A DNA stretch of 64,000 nt from Lagopus muta (taxonomy: Eukaryota; Chordata; Aves; Galliformes; Phasianidae). Numbering within the stretch: the stretch's first letter is position 1; each line of letters begins with the position of its first letter. The notes beneath the pieces were generated by a model, which was given only the letters and a program-made list of their open reading frames with translations, was not told the origin of the DNA and made no database searches. The DNA is taken from positions 88,444,788 through 88,508,787 of the forward strand of contig NC_064435.1 of NCBI RefSeq assembly GCF_023343835.1, given 5' to 3'. Positions 49,471 to 62,803 of the stretch are shown here, piece after piece. The position numbers and the translations under genes are program-made.

Positions 49471-52400
49471 TGTTCAGCAAAAATATTTTCTTTGTCTTAT
49501 CTTTCTGTTAGCTGAAAACTTTAGGCAAATCAGCCATCTTCAATCACTTTTTTTTTTCTGCTTTTGTTTAAAATCTTGAAAATATATACTGGGGTTATTT
49601 CAGATGTATTTTTAGTCCTATTTTACACTATTTTATACTATTTCTTGGCAAAATAAAGGGAACTTTCTGGGAGGTGATCTTGTATAAACTTTGTCAGTTT
49701 CCTATTGCATTCTGATGTCAGATAAATACCCAAAACAGTTTCAAAGTTTTATGATGTATCTAAAGTGCCAGCAAGAGAATAGGAAGTATTCTGGGTACTT
49801 TCTGAAATGTCTGCTGTGAACTGCAATTCATGCTACCAGTTGTGCATCCTGCCTTTGATAACTCATCCTGTCTACTTTGACAGGGGCATGCCTTGCTAGT
49901 CTGAAAAGCACGAGATTATTACAAGATTTGTTAGATTCTTCATTGATGTTTTTCTAAAATAGTACTTAATTCTTACTAATAGTGCCTTGTGTTTGCTAAA
50001 TACGTGTATTCAATTCTGTAACTGAATCATCTCTATTCCTTTCTATCCCCCAAATTCAGATGAGTCGCTGCGTTGAAAGCCCAGGTGCTCTGGGCTCTTT
50101 CATTATTTGGTGAAGGACTATATGTCAAAAGCCTATTTGAGATTGGTAACAGAGGATGGCTCCTACCTTAAGTGCCATCATTTTGTCTCTAAAAATGAAG
50201 GAGGGTGACTCTGAGATTCCTTGTACTGCTGTAAATAACACAGAACTGATGCACCATCTCTCAGTAAAGTCAGTTTAGCTCCTTCTCACACGAAAAAAAC
50301 TGCAGTTCATGGTCCAACAGCTACACCCTACCCTTCTGTTGGAAGGTGTAAGTGTGGCAGAATGTAGGAAGTGGAGACAGCAGATTTTAAAACATTACCA
50401 GATTTCTGGCTGTAATTAACTGTACCTGCCTGTGGGGCCTGTAGTCTCCTTTTATCCTGCCCTCTAATCTTTTTTTTCTCTAATCTACCTCCCTACTTAT
50501 TTCCTTCTGTGTCGGCAATACAAAAGAAAAATAAAAACATCTCTAAAACATGGATTTCTGAATCACAAACCCTGTAAGCAGAACTGCTCTGCTGCATTGT
50601 CTCCATCCTGCTAGCTGTTTTTCCATAGAGCTGTACAAGATCAAGACACTTGGGGAAGGTAGAGAAAAGAGAAAAAGAAAGCATTTGTGTGGAGGATAGA
50701 CCCAGAAATCAGAACCATGCCATGGAAAATTGTTACAGCTGTTTCTGTTTTTATTGACTGTTTCTTTTGGATTCATTTCTCTGACAACTGCTGCTCATGT
50801 GAGCAGGAAGGCATGCAGCATGATATTGCTGTGGGCTGTGCGGGGTCTGAGGGCCAGTAGTAGATAGAAAATGGAGGAGAAGGAAGAGAGTGTGTTGACG
50901 AGGACATTTATGTGGGACACATCAAAGCATATCCTTGTAATGTGTTGCAGTAACCCAGGAAATTCAGTGCAGATGCCATGAACAACCTCATGGCAATCCA
51001 GAGACTGCAGTACCATTAGAGCATCAGCTTTCACAATGCTTGATTTTTGGAGCTAGTTATCCCTCTGCTGTCTCACACAAGTCCATTCTCATTATTTCAG
51101 TTTTCTCTCCATGAACTCTTCAGAGAAGTCTTGCTGCATAGTGTGGCATGCAAAGGGAAGTAAGTATGCTACAAATGAGACAAGCTGTGCCTCTTTCATA
51201 ATCTAAGAGGGAACATGGAAGCTATTGTTATAGCCATTTGTTATTTGCTTGGATATGACATTAAGGGGACCGTCTGAACATGAAAATAGTGTATTATGTA
51301 ACTCTGTACCTGGGTAGGAAGTAGCAAGAGAGATTTTTTTCCACGTGGCTAGACACTCATCTTCTTTTTGATTACATGAAGAATCTTCCCCCATTGGCAG
51401 AAATGCTGGATGGAAACAGAAAGTTAGAAAATGCAATTTCAGATGCTCAACTCATTTCAATGCCTAAAGGGAGAAAAGTCTAGAAAGAAGTCTGAAAAGC
51501 ACAATTGTCATTTTTCTGCTGTTTCTTCGCCCCTTGGAGTTTCTCCACTGTAATCAGCAACTGGCCAGTCTGAAAAGGCCTTTTCTTTACATTTTTTCTT
51601 CCATGCATGAAATGACATGCCCATATGTTTAAAAAAAATAGTTTGCAATATTCACACACCCTTCGTATATTTTATTCAGCTACAATGGTGCTCTATGACA
51701 TGGATGTGTGTATTAGTGACTTAGTCAACAATGAGGCTGTTTCTTTTTTAAAAATAGGTGTTTTTATTTGGTAAAGAAATAGAACTGTAAACAAAGAGAA
51801 AAATTTAAAACGCATCTTATGATGTATATTTGAGAGGAAAACTGAAAGAATAAATACTACGTATTACAGGTAAATTCTTTATGTGTTACTAAGCATTACT
51901 GTTGCTCAGCAGTTTGTACTGACTCCTTATTCTGTTCACTCCTAGTTTTCATCCACTTGTGGAGCCTCAGTGTGTCCACGATATTTGTCAGTAGAATCTC
52001 CAGTTGTAGTACACTGCAATCAAGTGGCTTGGATTCAAGTCCCAGAGGCAGTCATACCTCTTCAGCTTTTGATTAGAAGTTAAACTCAGAACTGAAGGCA
52101 ATGTGGTTCATTGCAGCTTTTCCTAAAATCTAGGCTGGAACAACAGACCTGCTTTGACAGAAACCACAGTTGGTTCAAATGTGAAGAACTGATATGTCAC
52201 TATCAATACAAGCAGCATCTAAATACAAATATCAAATAAAGTCATTCAAAGTGTGAGAGCACCAGCTCAGAATGGTGCAAAAATTCATGGTTTTGATTAT
52301 CATAGCAGATCATTTACTTAAACTAAATTTACATTTATTGAAACTAGGATTGATTTTTGAATGGGAGTCTATATTCGTAATGCTAGTTTTTCCTGAAATA

Positions 52401-55400
52401 TTTATTTACATCTACAAATCATGTTTCTGCCTAGAAAAATCTGCAGCTAGAATATCAATATGTAGTTTTCTGCTTAATTCATAGCTAGATGATTAATTAT
52501 TCCCTTAGTATACAGGTATTTGCTTTTACTTATTCCTACCTGTGTTTTTCACTGTGTCTTTTATGGGTGAAAGTCTTATAACAAGCGTTGCTAAGAAAAG
52601 CTGCTGCTTTATGAGCAATAGAGGTGCACTTTAAGTTAATGCCTACAGCAAACTACTAACAAAACGTGCATTCTTTTAAAGACTGAGAACAGGACTGAAC
52701 TGTAAAAAGTACTAGCAATACATCTTTTGTGGCTGTTGTGACTGTGCACTTCCAGGCCGTTGTCTTATCTATTGGATGCCCTCGTAACAATTGAAAAAGA
52801 TAGGTGGGAAATAATGTGAGGAAAAAAACAAAAAAAGGTGGGTTTTTTTGGTCTGTTTTGTTTATTTTTTATAAATCAGATTTCTAGCAGTTCTTGGCTA
52901 TGGATGAATCAGAAATAGTAGCATAATAGGCATTTTTGCAGAACGCTGAGATGTTAATTTTAAGTCTCAGAGAAATGTTTGAATAAACAAGTGAAAAGTT
53001 TGAATAAACATATCAAATCCCCACCAGGCATGAAATAACTGTATCTTCTGAAGTCCAGAATTGTTTGACAGTTGTTAAGGTAACTTTTAAGTTACCTTTG
53101 TAAACAGAGTTTGATTGCTCATTCCTAGCAATAAATGACTGCGGCTCTGGAGAGCCTCTCAATATTAAGATAAAAATATTAGAACTGTGAGGATAGACTA
53201 AAAATGAACATATTTGAGGATCCTCTCCCTTTCCTTTATTATTATTTCCTTTACTACGCGGGTTATTGGATCAGAACACCTTCCCAAACACTTTGCAAAT
53301 CTAAAATCTGAACAGCAATGAGCACACGGGTATACAAGCACTCGTGCTGTTTTCTGTTGATTTGCAAAAATCTTCCTCTGGAATCTTCTCTTGTCTAATT
53401 TTATTTTTTTATCAAGATAAGTGTTTAAGAGTGATAAAGAACTTAAAAGATATATTTTTTTTATTTTTAATCTTGAATAAATTTTCAAAGTAGCAAAGCT
53501 TTGACCACTCAAGGATTCTGGGGGCTCCTTTTGTTCCCACCAGGATTATGCCATACTCTCCACATACTCCTTTTAATTCTCTGATGTTTCATTTCTCCTT
53601 GTCCAGAATATAATAGGAAAATAATTTCTGTTGGGGTTATAAATTTTGAAATTTTCATAATTAACCCCTGTTTTTTTCTTTTCTGACTGATCTTTTCGGT
53701 ATTTTCTCTCAAACTGCTTTGACAGCTTTCGGTCTTCAGAATATTGTTTCCTTGCCTGCCATTTTTTTGCCCCTAAGTTCCTTGTAACTTGCAATGAATT
53801 ACACGCAACCTCTGCCTATCCTTGGCTGAGTTCCTTGAAATTCTACTGTTTAGTAATTTGATGCTAATTCCTATGTGCCAATTCTGCTCCATTAGCGTGA
53901 TTTACAAACTAAACGAACCTTGATTTTAATAAACCAGGGTTGAGGTGGATAGCAATTATGAAAGGAGAGAACACCTCTGAGAGTTTCATTTTAATTGAAA
54001 TATAATTCACATGCCTAAACATCTTGAAAAATCAGAGATAGACACCTCAGCTTCCACTTGTTGATGTTTTTCTTCTCAAATCATGTATTGCAGGTCAAAA
54101 AAAGACTTGCTGAGAAAGAGAACGGCCTTACTTCTGCATGCTGGTTTCTTTGACCACCTGAACTAGTGTCTTGCACGCAAACTTCTGAATCATCCATGTG
54201 ATGGTTTACTTATTAAATCAAAACAATGCACTGAATATAGGGCAAAATGCTGCTTGATGCCAAATGTTTAAATCTCCCTGATTTGCCCTAGCATACCTAT
54301 GCATAAATTATTTTTACAATCCATTCCCAGCTGAAGCTCCTTTTCCACAGGAATGGGAGAAAATTGGAAACCAATCCACAAATTGTCATACATTTTCACA
54401 AACCCTAGAAGCTGTCATTTTCTTGCTGCTTAGTATTTTGAACAGTCTCGCCCACAGAAATCTGCTGTCTCTGATTTAAAGTCACTATGTCAGTATTTTG
54501 GGCTTGCTTCAGCTGTCACTCTAGCTGCTTTGTGCTTCACACTGCAGCATCACTGCAATTGTGGCTAGACTGGACAAAGATTAACCATAACCGTAACCGT
54601 GAGCAGATCTGTGCTTTACCTTTCTTGAAGTTTATTGCCAGGACAATTCTGTAACAACCATTGGTGAAGATGCAAATTGTAGAAATTGTCCTAATCTGGT
54701 TACTTCTCTGTTTTGGGAAGGGAAGGGAGGGGGAAAGAAAGAGGGGTAGACATGAAAAAATACTTTGATAAAGCAGGAGGATCAGTGCACTGAATATTTA
54801 AACCTCCAAGAGAGGCATGGAGAATCATGAGCAATGCTAATCAACAAAGCATATGTTTGGGAAGAAATCAGTTAACCAGAGTTAGGAATAATAATGTAAA
54901 AACGTAATTTAATTGTAATAGCATACTGATATTTTGGAATGAAAGGAGGTCGGTTCTTTCAAGGCCTCTCTAGGCTTGTGTTTCTACTCAATAGTGGTTT
55001 ATTTATTTTTTATCCCCTTTTAAGTGTCAGTCTCCTTTTGAACATAGTTGCAGCTTTTACTGCTGCTCTTTTATAGTGTGTTCCACATGTTAACCCTTTC
55101 TAAATTCTTTTTTTTTCTTCCAATCAGTGCAATATAAACTCAAACTATAGTGGAATGCTTGTAACCACAAAGGCTTAAAACCTCACTAATGAATTAGTAA
55201 CAAGAAGCCTGACATTTTGCTTATTAAAGGGTGGGGAAAGGGAAGGAAATAATTATTTATGTTCCTTTTTTTTTCTTCTTGATTTACTTACATTCATGTA
55301 TTGAACGGTACCAGAGCCAGGCAATGATAGGAGGATAAAGTAATCCAGATGTCTTCAGTTGATGCCAAAGAGAGTAAGTTGTTTTTTTTCACATTAGCAA

Positions 55401-56244
55401 CTGTATGTAAATAAGATTATTGTTCTCTAAAAGTAATATCAGTTTGTAATTTAAGGAAGGTTGTTTTTGAAGACTGAAGACAAAGAGATGAAGCTTAATG
55501 ATATATTTAAGCTTGCCAGGAACTGTCTGGTATAAGCATATGTATTTTTATATGCATTTTTGTGTCATTTTCAACTGTGAAGGCTGTTGCAGGAACATAC
55601 ACAAATGACACAGATGAGTACCTTTCTTTCTTTTGAATCAATACCCACGCATTTCTTCAGATTTCTTGCTATCAGAATTATTTCTGTTTTTATTCATGTA
55701 CCAAATGTAATACTAGTGTTTTTGCTTGTAATCCTGGAAGCTTTTTAAGCCCAGATCTTCCACTGTTGTCTACTCCATTGTGGCATGATTGTGAACACTG
55801 CTCTGCTACAGATCAAAAGCAATTTGATGAATCTATTTATTTAGTGTAAACAGCATGTGCTTGAGTATTTCAACTGACTTACGATATAGCATATTGACCA
55901 GTCATATAGAAATATGTTCTGCACTATTGTTCCTACTTCACAGATAGTGTCCAGGAGACTCTTGGATCAGCAGTTGCTCACCGACCTCTGTGGTGCTGCA
56001 TGGATTTATGAGTTCAAATGGTCTTACTGATTTTTTACAGCTGTCCAAACCAGCTCTCATAAGGACTTCATCTGTATTTCCATGTACGTGTAAGCGTAGA
56101 ATGCAGAGGAGGAAGAGGTGACTTTAGTCTTCTGCCTGTTTATGGAGGAACAGGATGTTTGTTCCTGACAATTCCAGTTCTCATCTGAATCTGGTTTATT
56201 CTTGCTGCTACACTTAGGTTATACTAGGTTATTGGGCTGTCTAC
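49471..56244. other. Long intergenic stretch, no feature recognised
   Basis: 6.8 kb of AT-rich sequence without CR1 or other named repeats, apart from short A/T runs. Open frames are short and on both strands; none shows a domain. Confidence 0.55.
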
Positions 56245-56478
56245 GAGGGTGGATAGTGATAGAAAAAGGGGGAATGGTTCTAGACTAAGACAGGGGAAGT
56301 TTAGGTTAGATATTAGGAGGAAGTTTTTCAGTCAGAAGGTGGTGACACTGGAACAGCTTGTCCAAGGAGGTTGTGGATGCCCCATCCCTGGAGGCTTTCA
56401 AGGCCAGGCTGGCTCTGGGCAGCCTGGTCTGGTGGTTGGCGACCCTGCACATAGCAGGGGGTTGAAACTAAATGATCA
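56245..56478 (+). mobile_element. CR1 LINE 3' UTR, tail lost
   Basis: CR1 3' UTR from GGGTGGATAGTGATAG through GGATGCCCCATCCCTGGAGG to AACTAAATGATC, where the expected last 40-50 bp and terminal octamers are missing. Copy B starts right after it. Confidence 0.88.
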
Positions 56479-56489
56479 AAGATCATCTT

Positions 56490-58819
56490 GAGATCATTAA
56501 AGGTGTTAAGGTTGGAGACGGCCTGGGCTGCAGTGGCCATGCCCTGGTTGATCTCGAGGGATGTGGACCTGGCAAAGAGTAGAGTCACGACCCGGAACTT
56601 CGGAAGAGTGAACTTTAAGCTGTTCAATGGACTGTTGGCCAAGATCCCCTGGGATGCTGTCTTTAAAAACAAAGATGTTGAGGAGAGCTTGTTACTCTTC
56701 AAGGATGCCTTCCTGAGAGCACTCTGTGTCCCTCTGAATAATAAAGTGGGCAGAGGAGGTAGGAAACTGACATGGGCTTGACAAGGACCTGCTGAGAATG
56801 CTAAGGGCAAAGAAAGGTGCACACAAGCTCTGGAAACAAGGCCATGTCACCTGGGAAGAATACAGGGATGCTGTTTGGACTTGCAGACGTGGGATCAGGA
56901 AAACCAAGGCACAGGCAGAACTGAACTTGGTGAGGGACATGAAAAACAATAGGAAGACTTTGTACAGGTACATTGGCCAGAAGAGACAGGCCAAAGCAAG
57001 TGTACCTCCTTTGGTAAATGTAAAAGGAGAACTGGCTTCAATGGTTGAAGAGAAGGCTGAAGTATTGAATGCATTCTTTGCCTCAGTCTTCACTGACAGC
57101 CAGGATTGTAATATTTCTCACATCCCTGAGCCCTGCATTCCTAAACCTCTAAGTGGAGTCTGGGACAGTAACCCCCCCCCCACTGTAAGGACAGAGCAAG
57201 ACTGCCTCATGAGACTGAATGTGTACAAGTCTATGGGGCTGGATGGCATGCATCCCAGGGTTCTGAAGGAGCTGGCTGAAGTGGTTGCTGAGCCACTCTC
57301 CATCATATTTGAAAAGTCGTGGCTGTCAGGTGAGGTCCCGGATGTCTGGAGGAAGGGTCACATCACTGCCATGAATAAGAAAGGGAGCAAGGAGGACCTG
57401 GGGAACTACAGGCCACCCTGTAGTCTCACCTCTGTGTCTGGGAAGATGATGGAACAGATCCTCCTGGATGACATACTTGATCACATGAGGAATGAGCCTG
57501 TGATCCGAGACAGCCAGCATGGCTTCACCAGGGGAAGGTCATGCTTGACCAATCTGGTGGCCTTCTAGGATGGAGTGACGACATCGGTGGACAAAGGGAA
57601 AGTGACCGATGTCATTTACCTGGACTTGAGCAAGGCCTTTGACATGGTCCCCCACCACATCCTTATCTCCAAATTGGAGGGATGTGGATTTGATGGGTGG
57701 ACCACTCGATGGATAAGAAATTGGTTGGAAGGCCGCAGACAGAGGGTGGTCATCAATGGCTCTGTGTCCAGGTGGAGGCTGGTAATGAGCAGCATCACCC
57801 AGGGGTCTGTCTTGGGACCAGTGCTCTTTAACATCTTTATCAATGACATTGATGGGGGAATCGAGTGCACCCTCAGCAAGTTTGCTGACGACATCAAGCC
57901 GACTGGTGTGGTTGACATCATGGAAGGAAGGGATGCCATTCAGAGGGACCTCAACAGACTTGAAAGGTGGGCCTGGGTGAACCTAATGAGGTTTAACATG
58001 GCAAAGTGCAGAGTTTTGCACTTGGGCTGGAGGAATCCCAGGCTTTTATACAGACTGGGAGGAGCAGTTCTTGAGAGCAGCCCTGCTGAGAAGGACCTGG
58101 GGGTCCTGATGGATGAAAAGCTTAACATGAACCAGGAGTGTGCCTTTGCAGCTTGGAAAGCAAATGGTATCCTGGGCTCCATCAGAAGAGGGGTGGCCAG
58201 CAGGGACAGGAAGGTTATTGTCTCTCTCTATTCTGCTCTTGTGAGGCCTCATCTGGAGCAATGTGTCCAGGTCTGAAGCCCCCAGTACAAGAAACAAAGG
58301 GAACTGTTGGAGAGAGTCCATAGGAGAGCCACAGAGATGATCAGGGGGCTGGAGCACCTCCTCTATGAAGACAGGCTGAGGGAGCTGGGCTTGTTCAGCC
58401 TGGAGAAAAGAGGGCTGTGATGTGACTTTTCAATACCTAAAGGGAGCCTATAAACTGGAGGGGAACCAACTCTTTGAAAGGGTAGATAACCGCAAGACAA
58501 GGATAAATGGTTTTAATCTAAGGGACGGAAGATTTAGGTTGGATGTCAGGGGGAAATTCTCTACAGAGAGAGTGGTGAGGTGCTGGAACAGCTGCCCAGA
58601 GAGGTTGTGGATGCCCTGTCCATAGAGGTGTTCAAGACCAGGTTGGATGATGCCCTGGGCAGCCTGGTCTAGTATTAAATGAGGAGGTTGGTGGCCTTGC
58701 ATGTGGCAGTGGGGTTGGAGCTTGTTGATCTTTGAGGTTCCTTCCAACTCTGGCCATTCTGTTGATTCCATGATCATTGTGGTCCTTTTCAACCCAGGCC
58801 ATTCTATGATTCTATCATA
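56490..58819 (+). mobile_element. CR1 LINE copy B, longest in window
   Basis: A 2.3-kb 5'-truncated CR1 covering the linker after the endonuclease (VTTRNFGRVNFKLFN at 56585-56629), the reverse transcriptase and the full 3' UTR. RT frames run at 56798-57568 and 57575-58276, separated by one TAG at 57566-57568. The catalytic FADD is at 57881-57892. The end shows a partly doubled tail (TTCCTTCCAACTC, then again TTTTCAACCCAGG) before ATTCTATGATTCTATC. No endonuclease, so not autonomous. It is nearly identical to copy A at 1055-3017 in inverted orientation. Confidence 0.95.
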
Positions 58820-61800
58820 CTACTTTTGCAAAAAACATATTGATCTGTATTTGTTATCCAGGTTGTAGGCATGATATAAAATTACCCTGGAGGCATTTTA
58901 AGGTAATAGTATTTTTGTTGGTTTTTTTGCTTCAAGATTCATAGTGCAAAAATAAATAATCTTCCCATAGGAGAAGCTTAATTATAGAATTTCTTCATGA
59001 CATTACACTCTTCTCAAATCCAAGGCATAACTTATATCACACCTAACATTATTAAGCATAGAGACAAATTACTTCATAAAAACAAACCCTCTTTTACTGG
59101 ATTTTTCATGTTTTATATTACTGTTCTTTTTGCCACATGTGGACTGTGGAACAATATCTAGTATTTCTATTTGAAAACGATTCAGAATGCTTTGTTTGAG
59201 AAAACCTCCACTCTCATCTGTTATAACCAAATTTCTGAAGTAAATTACAGCCCTCTGGAGCTACAAGTGGAGAAAACAGCAGCCTTCTGATGTCATTTTG
59301 ATACCTAAATGGCCTATTGCTGTTGTATTACTTGCACCACTGATTATTTATGTTTCTTTATTTACAACTATAAAATTGTTAGCTTTGCAAAGAAGAATCT
59401 GCCTTAGGTGAAAAATCATGATTCTTAGTCATGGTTGGTCCCACAGGGAGTGAGAATTTCTCAGAGGAATCAGCCACGTTTGTTTGTGCTGTTCTTCAGT
59501 ACCCTACAGATCCAATCCAGCATTCAGACAAGTGCAGCAAAATACAGTGCTTAAATGTGCATATTAAACCCTTGCCAGAAGCTACAGTTATTAAATAATG
59601 CTGAGATCTCCCCCAGTTTTCCACTAAAACAGTTGGAACTGACTGCTAGGCTCATGCTTTCTGGGCAGATTATTTCAATCCTTTGGGAAATGGACAGCCA
59701 TTCTAAGAAGTTAATACCTCTGGGGCAGTATATTGGAAAGCTTCATTTGATCTTCTCTGACATATATGACAGTATCTCATTTTCAAGCTGGAAAAGTCCC
59801 ATCTATAGGTTATGCCACCGCCAACACGCATAAATAAGGCTCCAACTAGGAAAGTGAGAGTGATGGGATATTGGAATGAGTGGCAAATGTTATCGGAAGC
59901 TCCTATTAGAATACTGCTATTAAAAGACATGCTGACTAAGCTGTCTGGCATAACTGCAGTATGTTGCTGGCTTATTCGTGTTATTTGGCTGAATGGATGG
60001 TAATTGTCAGTGCAAGGATGGGGTCAGTAATCAGGGAGCAATAACATTTCAACCTCTCTGGCCAGATCTGTAAAAGGGCAGCTCACTGAGATCAGTCCTC
60101 TCCATCAATTAACAATGTCTCATAAGTCTGAAGGACTCTGATTTTGTTGCAGCCCAGTGCATGGAAAACAATCTGTTTCCTCCAAGGATTCTTAAGGAAG
60201 TTGTTATATAAACTTACTGACAGGAAAAAAAGGATTGGGATACAGAAAGAAAGAAGCTCCTTCCAGAATCAGTCTCTTAAGAGGCTTTATTGAAAATTGC
60301 TGCAGATCTCTTCTGTGTGCTAGAACTATGCTGTAGAATGGATGCTGCAGATTAGGATAGGTAAATTGAGGTGCAGATGAAGATGATTTCTTGCAAATCT
60401 TTGGCTGCCTTGGAAGTCTGGTCCTTTTATTTCCACATATGTTTTTTATCAGTGAGAGAGAATTGCTGGACTATACTGTTGACTCTAATTAGACCACTGT
60501 GCCTGAGAAAGCTTTTAAAAGCAGCACCTATTTTTCCCTGTTTCTTCAACATTCCAAGATTTTGTGATACTATTGGGTCTGGACAATGAGAAATAGTATT
60601 TCAGAATCCTTCATTGTGCAAGGTTTTCTGTTTTGCTCTTTTTTTTTTTTTTTCCTGATTACAAGTAAAGGCTATGTTATTCTGCTGTGTTGGCAGCATA
60701 ATAGCTGATTCAAACTGAAATGAGAGAATTGGGACCATTAGGGCGAAAGTCAACAAACATTTGCAATCAGTGATGCAGATTTCTTATCGGTATGGGGACA
60801 AGACCTGTTTTTCACCAAAACAAATGCAGTTCCAAGCCAGATGTTCCTTCTAGGAGCTAGTGTTCTTTGCAAATTCTTAGTCCACAAAAATGTCACTGTT
60901 TCTAGCAAGGAAAACTTTTTCAACAGTGTTTTCTTGCCTTTCCTTGAGCACCAACTGAAGATATGAGGAAATCTGCATACTGTTCTAATGATGTTATGGT
61001 GTATCTGACTCCAGGACTTTGGGTAAATCAATTTTCCTTAGTTATTCCTTTGTGAAATTGAAGCAATAATACATCTGCTTTCCACACCTCTTCGAAGAGT
61101 TTACTGAAGGCTTTAATGGGCTTGTAATATCTCTGGTGGAAGGTAAGGAAGAGGAGCAGTAGTATGAATTCAGGGGGTGGTGTTTAACCATCTTGTCTTG
61201 CAGAGTGAAATATAAATCTATGAATATGACCTAGGCCTCATATGAACAATACACTGACAGCTGTTTTAGACTGTGAAGTTCTGTCCTAGTTAGAAAGAAG
61301 CAGTATTTACAACTGTTCATTACAAAATTATCTCTGGAGAAGAGATTTTGGGTACTAAACATCACTGTCTTTCCCTTTCTAGCTGGGAAGGTAAGAGTTG
61401 ACAGAGCAACTGGTAATGAACTGGTAAAACTCCACTACAACCAATGATACAGGGAGAAAATTGGTGTGACTTAGCCCTCAACATTCAAGGCTTGTTTTTC
61501 ATTAAAGCTTACAGGAAAAATAAAACAAAACAAAAATACCAGAATATTACATGTCTGTAATGGATAACATTATTTTATAGTAATGTTGTTGACATAATGA
61601 TGAATCAATGAAGGATACATTAAATATTTTAAGAAATAAATAATGTAGTAATATAACATGTAGCTTTAAAGTGTATTGACCTGGATATTTCAGACCTAAG
61701 CAATCATTTCTTGGCTCCTGTGAGATCATTGCTTTACTCAGAAATCAGAGTCATTTCATGAGTGTGTGGAAATAAGAGTAAGGTATCCTCCATCTTAATC

Positions 61801-62569
61801 AGAAAGGGACAGAACACATATCCAGAGCATACTTTCTTGTTTGCTGTTGGCTGATTTGACTAAGATTGGTGTGGTATTGTCCTGGGGCTGTATTTTATGA
61901 TGGCTTATTTTGCTGCTGTATTGTACTTCTCTTAGCACTTCTTTTTCTGATCATAATATAGGGTTAATTGTGCTTAAAATCTATTACATTTATTGTGTTT
62001 GTATCAGAAAAAATGGAATGAGGTGAGTGAAACATTCAGATGAATAACATTTAATGTAGGCTTTATGCAAGCCAGAGGTCTCAATAAAATTTTAAATCCT
62101 TTTAGTCAGCTATTCTTCTAATTACTTTTTATTTCTCCTCTGCTGGAAGAGGTTTCAGGCTGTGTACAATGAACACTTGGGTCTTTATTTTACATTAATG
62201 TGTTCAATAAAAAAAAAAAATTATACAGCTGAGTAATGTAGATCACAAACTAATTTATATTAACATTGATTGTTTCAGAGAGCTGGGGAACTTCTTTGTT
62301 TTGCTCGATATGACTGCATTTCAGTAGATGTGAAATACAGTCAATCTCTGTGACAAGTTCTCTGCACTTTTAGAGACCCCAATATGAAAGACAATTGATT
62401 GACAATTGGTTCTGCCACTTTCTTCCTTCCAAGTCTAATGAAATGATAACATCAAAATGGGATACATGACTGCTGTCTTTCCTGTTCCATTCACCAAGAG
62501 GCCAATGGAGAACACTCGGTGAGGAGCTTTCATTGGCACCAGTGAGCAGCAACAGGAGAAGGGGTAACA
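58820..62569. other. Intergenic, no feature recognised
   Basis: 3.7 kb of AT-rich sequence with a T run at 60640-60653. No gene, RNA or repeat family that I can support. Confidence 0.55.
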
Positions 62570-62803
62570 GGAGAACTGGAACACAAGAAGTTTCATACGA
62601 ATGTGAGAAAGAACTTCTTTACTGTGATAGAGCACTGGAATAAGCTGCCCAGAGAGCTTGTGGAGTTTCCTTCAATGGAAATATTCAAGACCTGCCTGGA
62701 TGTTTTTCTGTGCAACCTACTCTACAGAGCCTGCTCTAACAGGGGGCTTGGACTTGATGATCCCCCGAGTTCCCTTCCAACTTCTACAATGTGACTCTGT
62801 GAT
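62570..62803 (+). mobile_element. CR1 LINE 3' UTR, divergent subfamily
   Basis: GAGCACTGGAATAAGCTGCC, ACTTGATGATCCCCCGAG and CAATGTGACTCTGTGATC. It resembles the tail at 23100-23308 (EHWNKLPRE frame) more than copies A and B, so it belongs to a different CR1 subfamily. Confidence 0.85.

Noticed and set aside
52015-52060. Second tRNA/SINE-like B box (GGATTCAAGTCCC)
   Set aside because: Flanks do not follow tRNA or MIR layout closely enough.
56798-58276. Two long open frames (256 and 233 codons) that look like genes
   Set aside because: They are CR1 ORF2 reverse-transcriptase pieces split by a stop and lacking the endonuclease, so they were annotated as a mobile element.
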